DNA of 8,363 nt from JAEDES01 sp964616405. GTDB taxonomy: Bacteria > Bacillota_I > Bacilli_A > RF39 > UBA660. The notes below the pieces were generated by a model that saw only the letters and a program-made list of their open reading frames with translations, searched no databases and was not told the DNA's origin. The DNA is taken from assembly GCA_964616405.1 (NCBI GenBank), contig CAZTRE010000048.1:1-8363 (forward strand), read 5' to 3'. Shown here piece after piece: positions 7,339 to 8,363 of the stretch. Numbering within the stretch: position 1 is the first letter of the stretch; each line of letters opens with the position of its first letter. Position numbers and translations under genes: made by a program.

Positions 7339-7348
7339 TCACATCCTT
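7339..7348 (-). promoter_or_regulatory. Strong ribosome binding site that points to the ATA start
   Basis: The minus strand reads AAGGATGTGA, one mismatch from AAGGAGGTGA. The 6-base gap CGATTT then leads to ATA AAA ATT TGT, which encodes the usual first residues of this glycosyltransferase family (M-K-I-C). The site contains ATG followed at once by TGA in the same frame, a start-stop pair that is probably coincidental. Confidence 0.7.
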
Positions 7349-7452
7349 TATAATTAAACTTATAGTCTTCAAAATAATTTTATGTGTAGTTATTTAAATT
7401 ATGTTATAACGGGTGGGAAAATATGGTTTATTTTAAAGGCTTTTTATAGAAA

Positions 7453-7481
7453 AAATGTAGCCGTTTTTTTTGGCTACATTT
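7453..7481 (-). terminator. Terminator of the collagen-like gene
   Basis: AAATGTAGCC (7453-7462) and GGCTACATTT (7472-7481) form a perfect 10-bp stem around a 9-base loop. On the minus strand the stem ends directly in a T-run (ATTTTTTC). It is 35 bp past the stop of the collagen-like gene, so that gene and the glycosyltransferase are probably separate transcripts or joined only by read-through. About 100 bp (7349-7452) remain for a glycosyltransferase promoter; I see no convincing -35/-10 pair there. Confidence 0.8.
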
Positions 7482-7515
7482 ATATTTTTTATTATATTGG
7501 ATAGAAGTATTAAAA

Positions 7516-8363
7516 CTATTTTGTAATAATTTCGGCTTTACACGAAGAGACAAATGTTGGATCAGAATTGTTATTAGATACTAAGACAATCATACCAAAA
7601 ACATTTTGTATTACACTGCCACTTCCAACAGTTTGTCCACCAGAGTTAATACTAACATCTGCTGTTCCAACTGGTAAGTATGATCTAATGGCTGCCTCAC
7701 AATCTGCATCGCATCCTGTGGGTTGTGGGGTTGGTGCTGGTAAATATGTAATGGAATCATTATATGTTGCACTAGTAATTCTAATAGCTGCTATTTTACA
7801 TAATGAAATAGCCTCTTCAACGACGCCCTGACTATTTTCTAATTCTAGTATTCCTGAGTTTGGATTGTTATTAGGTCCAGGTAATAATGAGCCTAGTCTT
7901 CCACTTGCATTATTACCACTTTCCATGCTGATAATTACGTTATCATCAGGATATAATTCGATTAATTGTGTTATTACATTTCTTAATTGTTCTACGCAAA
8001 AACATGAAGTACTATTAGCGTTATTTCCTTGAGGTCCGGTAGGCCCTGTTGGTCCAGTGACACCTTGAATACCTTGAGGTCCGGTAGGTCCTGTTGGTCC
8101 AGTGACACCTTGGATACCTTGAGGTCCAGTGGGTCCAGTTGGCCCAGTTATACCTTGAATACCTTGAGGTCCGGTAGGTCCAGTTGGCCCGGTTATACCT
8201 TGAATACCTTGAGGTCCGGTAGGCCCTGTTGGTCCAGTGACACCTTGAATACCTTGAGGTCCGGTAGGCCCTGTTGGTCCAGTGACACCTTGGATACCTT
8301 GAGGTCCGGTAGCTCCAGTAGCTCCAGTAGGTCCGGTTAATCCCTGGATTCCTTGTGGTCCTT
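7516..8363 (-). CDS. Collagen-like protein, C-terminal part (N-terminus beyond window)
   Basis: The frame is open from the window edge to TAG (7518-7516) and gives 282 codons. The first 111 full residues are 37 uninterrupted Gly-X-Y triplets, mostly the five-triplet unit GPT GPT GPQ GIQ GVT/GIT. About 170 residues follow with no collagen pattern: NNANSTSCFCVEQLRNVITQ opens a helix, then come GSLLPGPNNNPNSG, CKIAAIRITSATYND, the Pro-rich TYLPAPTPQPTGCDADCEAA and IRSYLPVGTADVSINSGGQT. The end is hydrophobic and beta-like, with VSSCKAEIITK. Such globular C-termini trimerise collagen-like stalks in BclA-type surface and exosporium proteins, and the Cys residues (CFC, CDADC) could crosslink the trimer. 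A short product from the internal ATG at 7926 would omit the collagen region and is unlikely. The G+C content of the repeat region is visibly higher than its surroundings because of GPT/GPQ coding. Confidence 0.85.
   Translation of the reverse strand, partial: GPQGIQGLTGPTGATGATGPQGIQGVTGPTGPTGPQGIQGVTGPTGPTGPQGIQGITGPTGPTGPQGIQGITGPTGPTGPQGIQGVTGPTGPTGPQGIQGVTGPTGPTGPQGNNANSTSCFCVEQLRNVITQLIELYPDDNVIISMESGNNASGRLGSLLPGPNNNPNSGILELENSQGVVEEAISLCKIAAIRITSATYNDSITYLPAPTPQPTGCDADCEAAIRSYLPVGTADVSINSGGQTVGSGSVIQNVFGMIVLVSNNNSDPTFVSSCKAEIITK
8029..8361 (-). repeat. 45-bp tandem repeats encoding Gly-X-Y collagen triplets
   Basis: Five regular 45-bp units (GPT GPT GPQ GIQ GVT or GIT) plus partial and longer units (one with GAT GAT) make up 333 bp. 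Units differ mainly at synonymous bases and at Val/Ile, giving a mosaic of two unit types. The array continues past the window edge, so total copy number is unknown and likely variable. Confidence 0.9.

Noticed and set aside
7339..7344. TGA-as-Trp code with an ATG start at 7344 for the glycosyltransferase
   Set aside because: All about 16 Trp codons in the window are TGG and no gene contains in-frame TGA; the Shine-Dalgarno sequence would overlap the start.
7022..7357. 111-codon open frame on the plus strand
   Set aside because: Antisense to the glycosyltransferase, whose motifs are convincing; no family resemblance.
7349..7452. Promoter for the glycosyltransferase
   Set aside because: Several TATAA-like strings exist (for example GTTATAAC), but none has a -35 at a normal distance.
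7568..7831. 87-codon open frame on the plus strand
   Set aside because: Antisense to the globular end of the collagen-like protein; a shadow of its codon usage.
8029..8340. 103-codon repetitive open frame on the plus strand (LRSGRPCWSSDT units)
   Set aside because: It is the antisense of the collagen 45-bp array; the Gly-X-Y reading on the minus strand is clearly the real one.
8029..8361. CRISPR-like array
   Set aside because: Repeats are contiguous with no spacers and encode collagen triplets.

Overview
The window is strongly AT-rich DNA from a low-G+C Gram-positive-type bacterium. Ribosome binding sites are canonical (AGGAGG-like), T-tailed hairpin terminators are frequent, and the gene families are typical of Firmicutes/Bacilli. 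All readable Trp codons are TGG and all stops are TAA or TAG, so the standard bacterial code fits and a TGA=Trp mycoplasma code does not. The collagen-like protein, of a type often found on spore surfaces in this phylum, and the MacB/BceB-like ABC transporters suit a gut-type Bacilli/Erysipelotrichia/RF39-like or clostridial genome. The exact lineage cannot be fixed from the sequence alone.

Layout: (1) 1-604: the 3' end of an Rpn/PD-(D/E)XK-type nuclease ('putative transposase') gene, followed at once by a second, headless copy of the same C-terminal segment. The two share an exact 140-bp direct repeat and are closed by a strong terminator. (2) 605-728: a regulatory region with three 10-bp near-repeats and a probable promoter. 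(3) 729-5365: two tightly linked genes, each encoding an ABC ATPase fused to a four-helix FtsX/MacB-type permease, most likely the two halves of one heterodimeric exporter or cell-envelope/peptide-resistance ABC machine. A terminator follows. (4) 5447-6256: a membrane protein of unknown function with its own probable promoter. (5) 6253-7332, minus strand: a family-2 glycosyltransferase with C-terminal TPR repeats, converging on and overlapping gene (4) by 4 bp. Its family-consistent start codon is ATA, preceded by a near-perfect Shine-Dalgarno sequence. (6) 7516-8363, minus strand: the C-terminal part of a collagen-like protein, whose N-terminus lies beyond the window.

How the genes may work together: the two ABC proteins almost certainly form one transporter. 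The glycosyltransferase and the collagen-like protein are codirectional neighbours, and the collagen region is rich in GPT triplets whose Thr residues are plausible glycan acceptors. This suggests a surface or spore-surface glycoprotein and its modifying enzyme, by analogy with BclA-type systems. The Rpn-type remnants look like ordinary, locally rearranged accessory DNA. The most unusual observations are the ATA start codon of the glycosyltransferase, the identical-then-divergent duplicated nuclease tail, and the 10-bp-spaced repeats in front of the ABC operon. No clearly new multi-gene system was identified.
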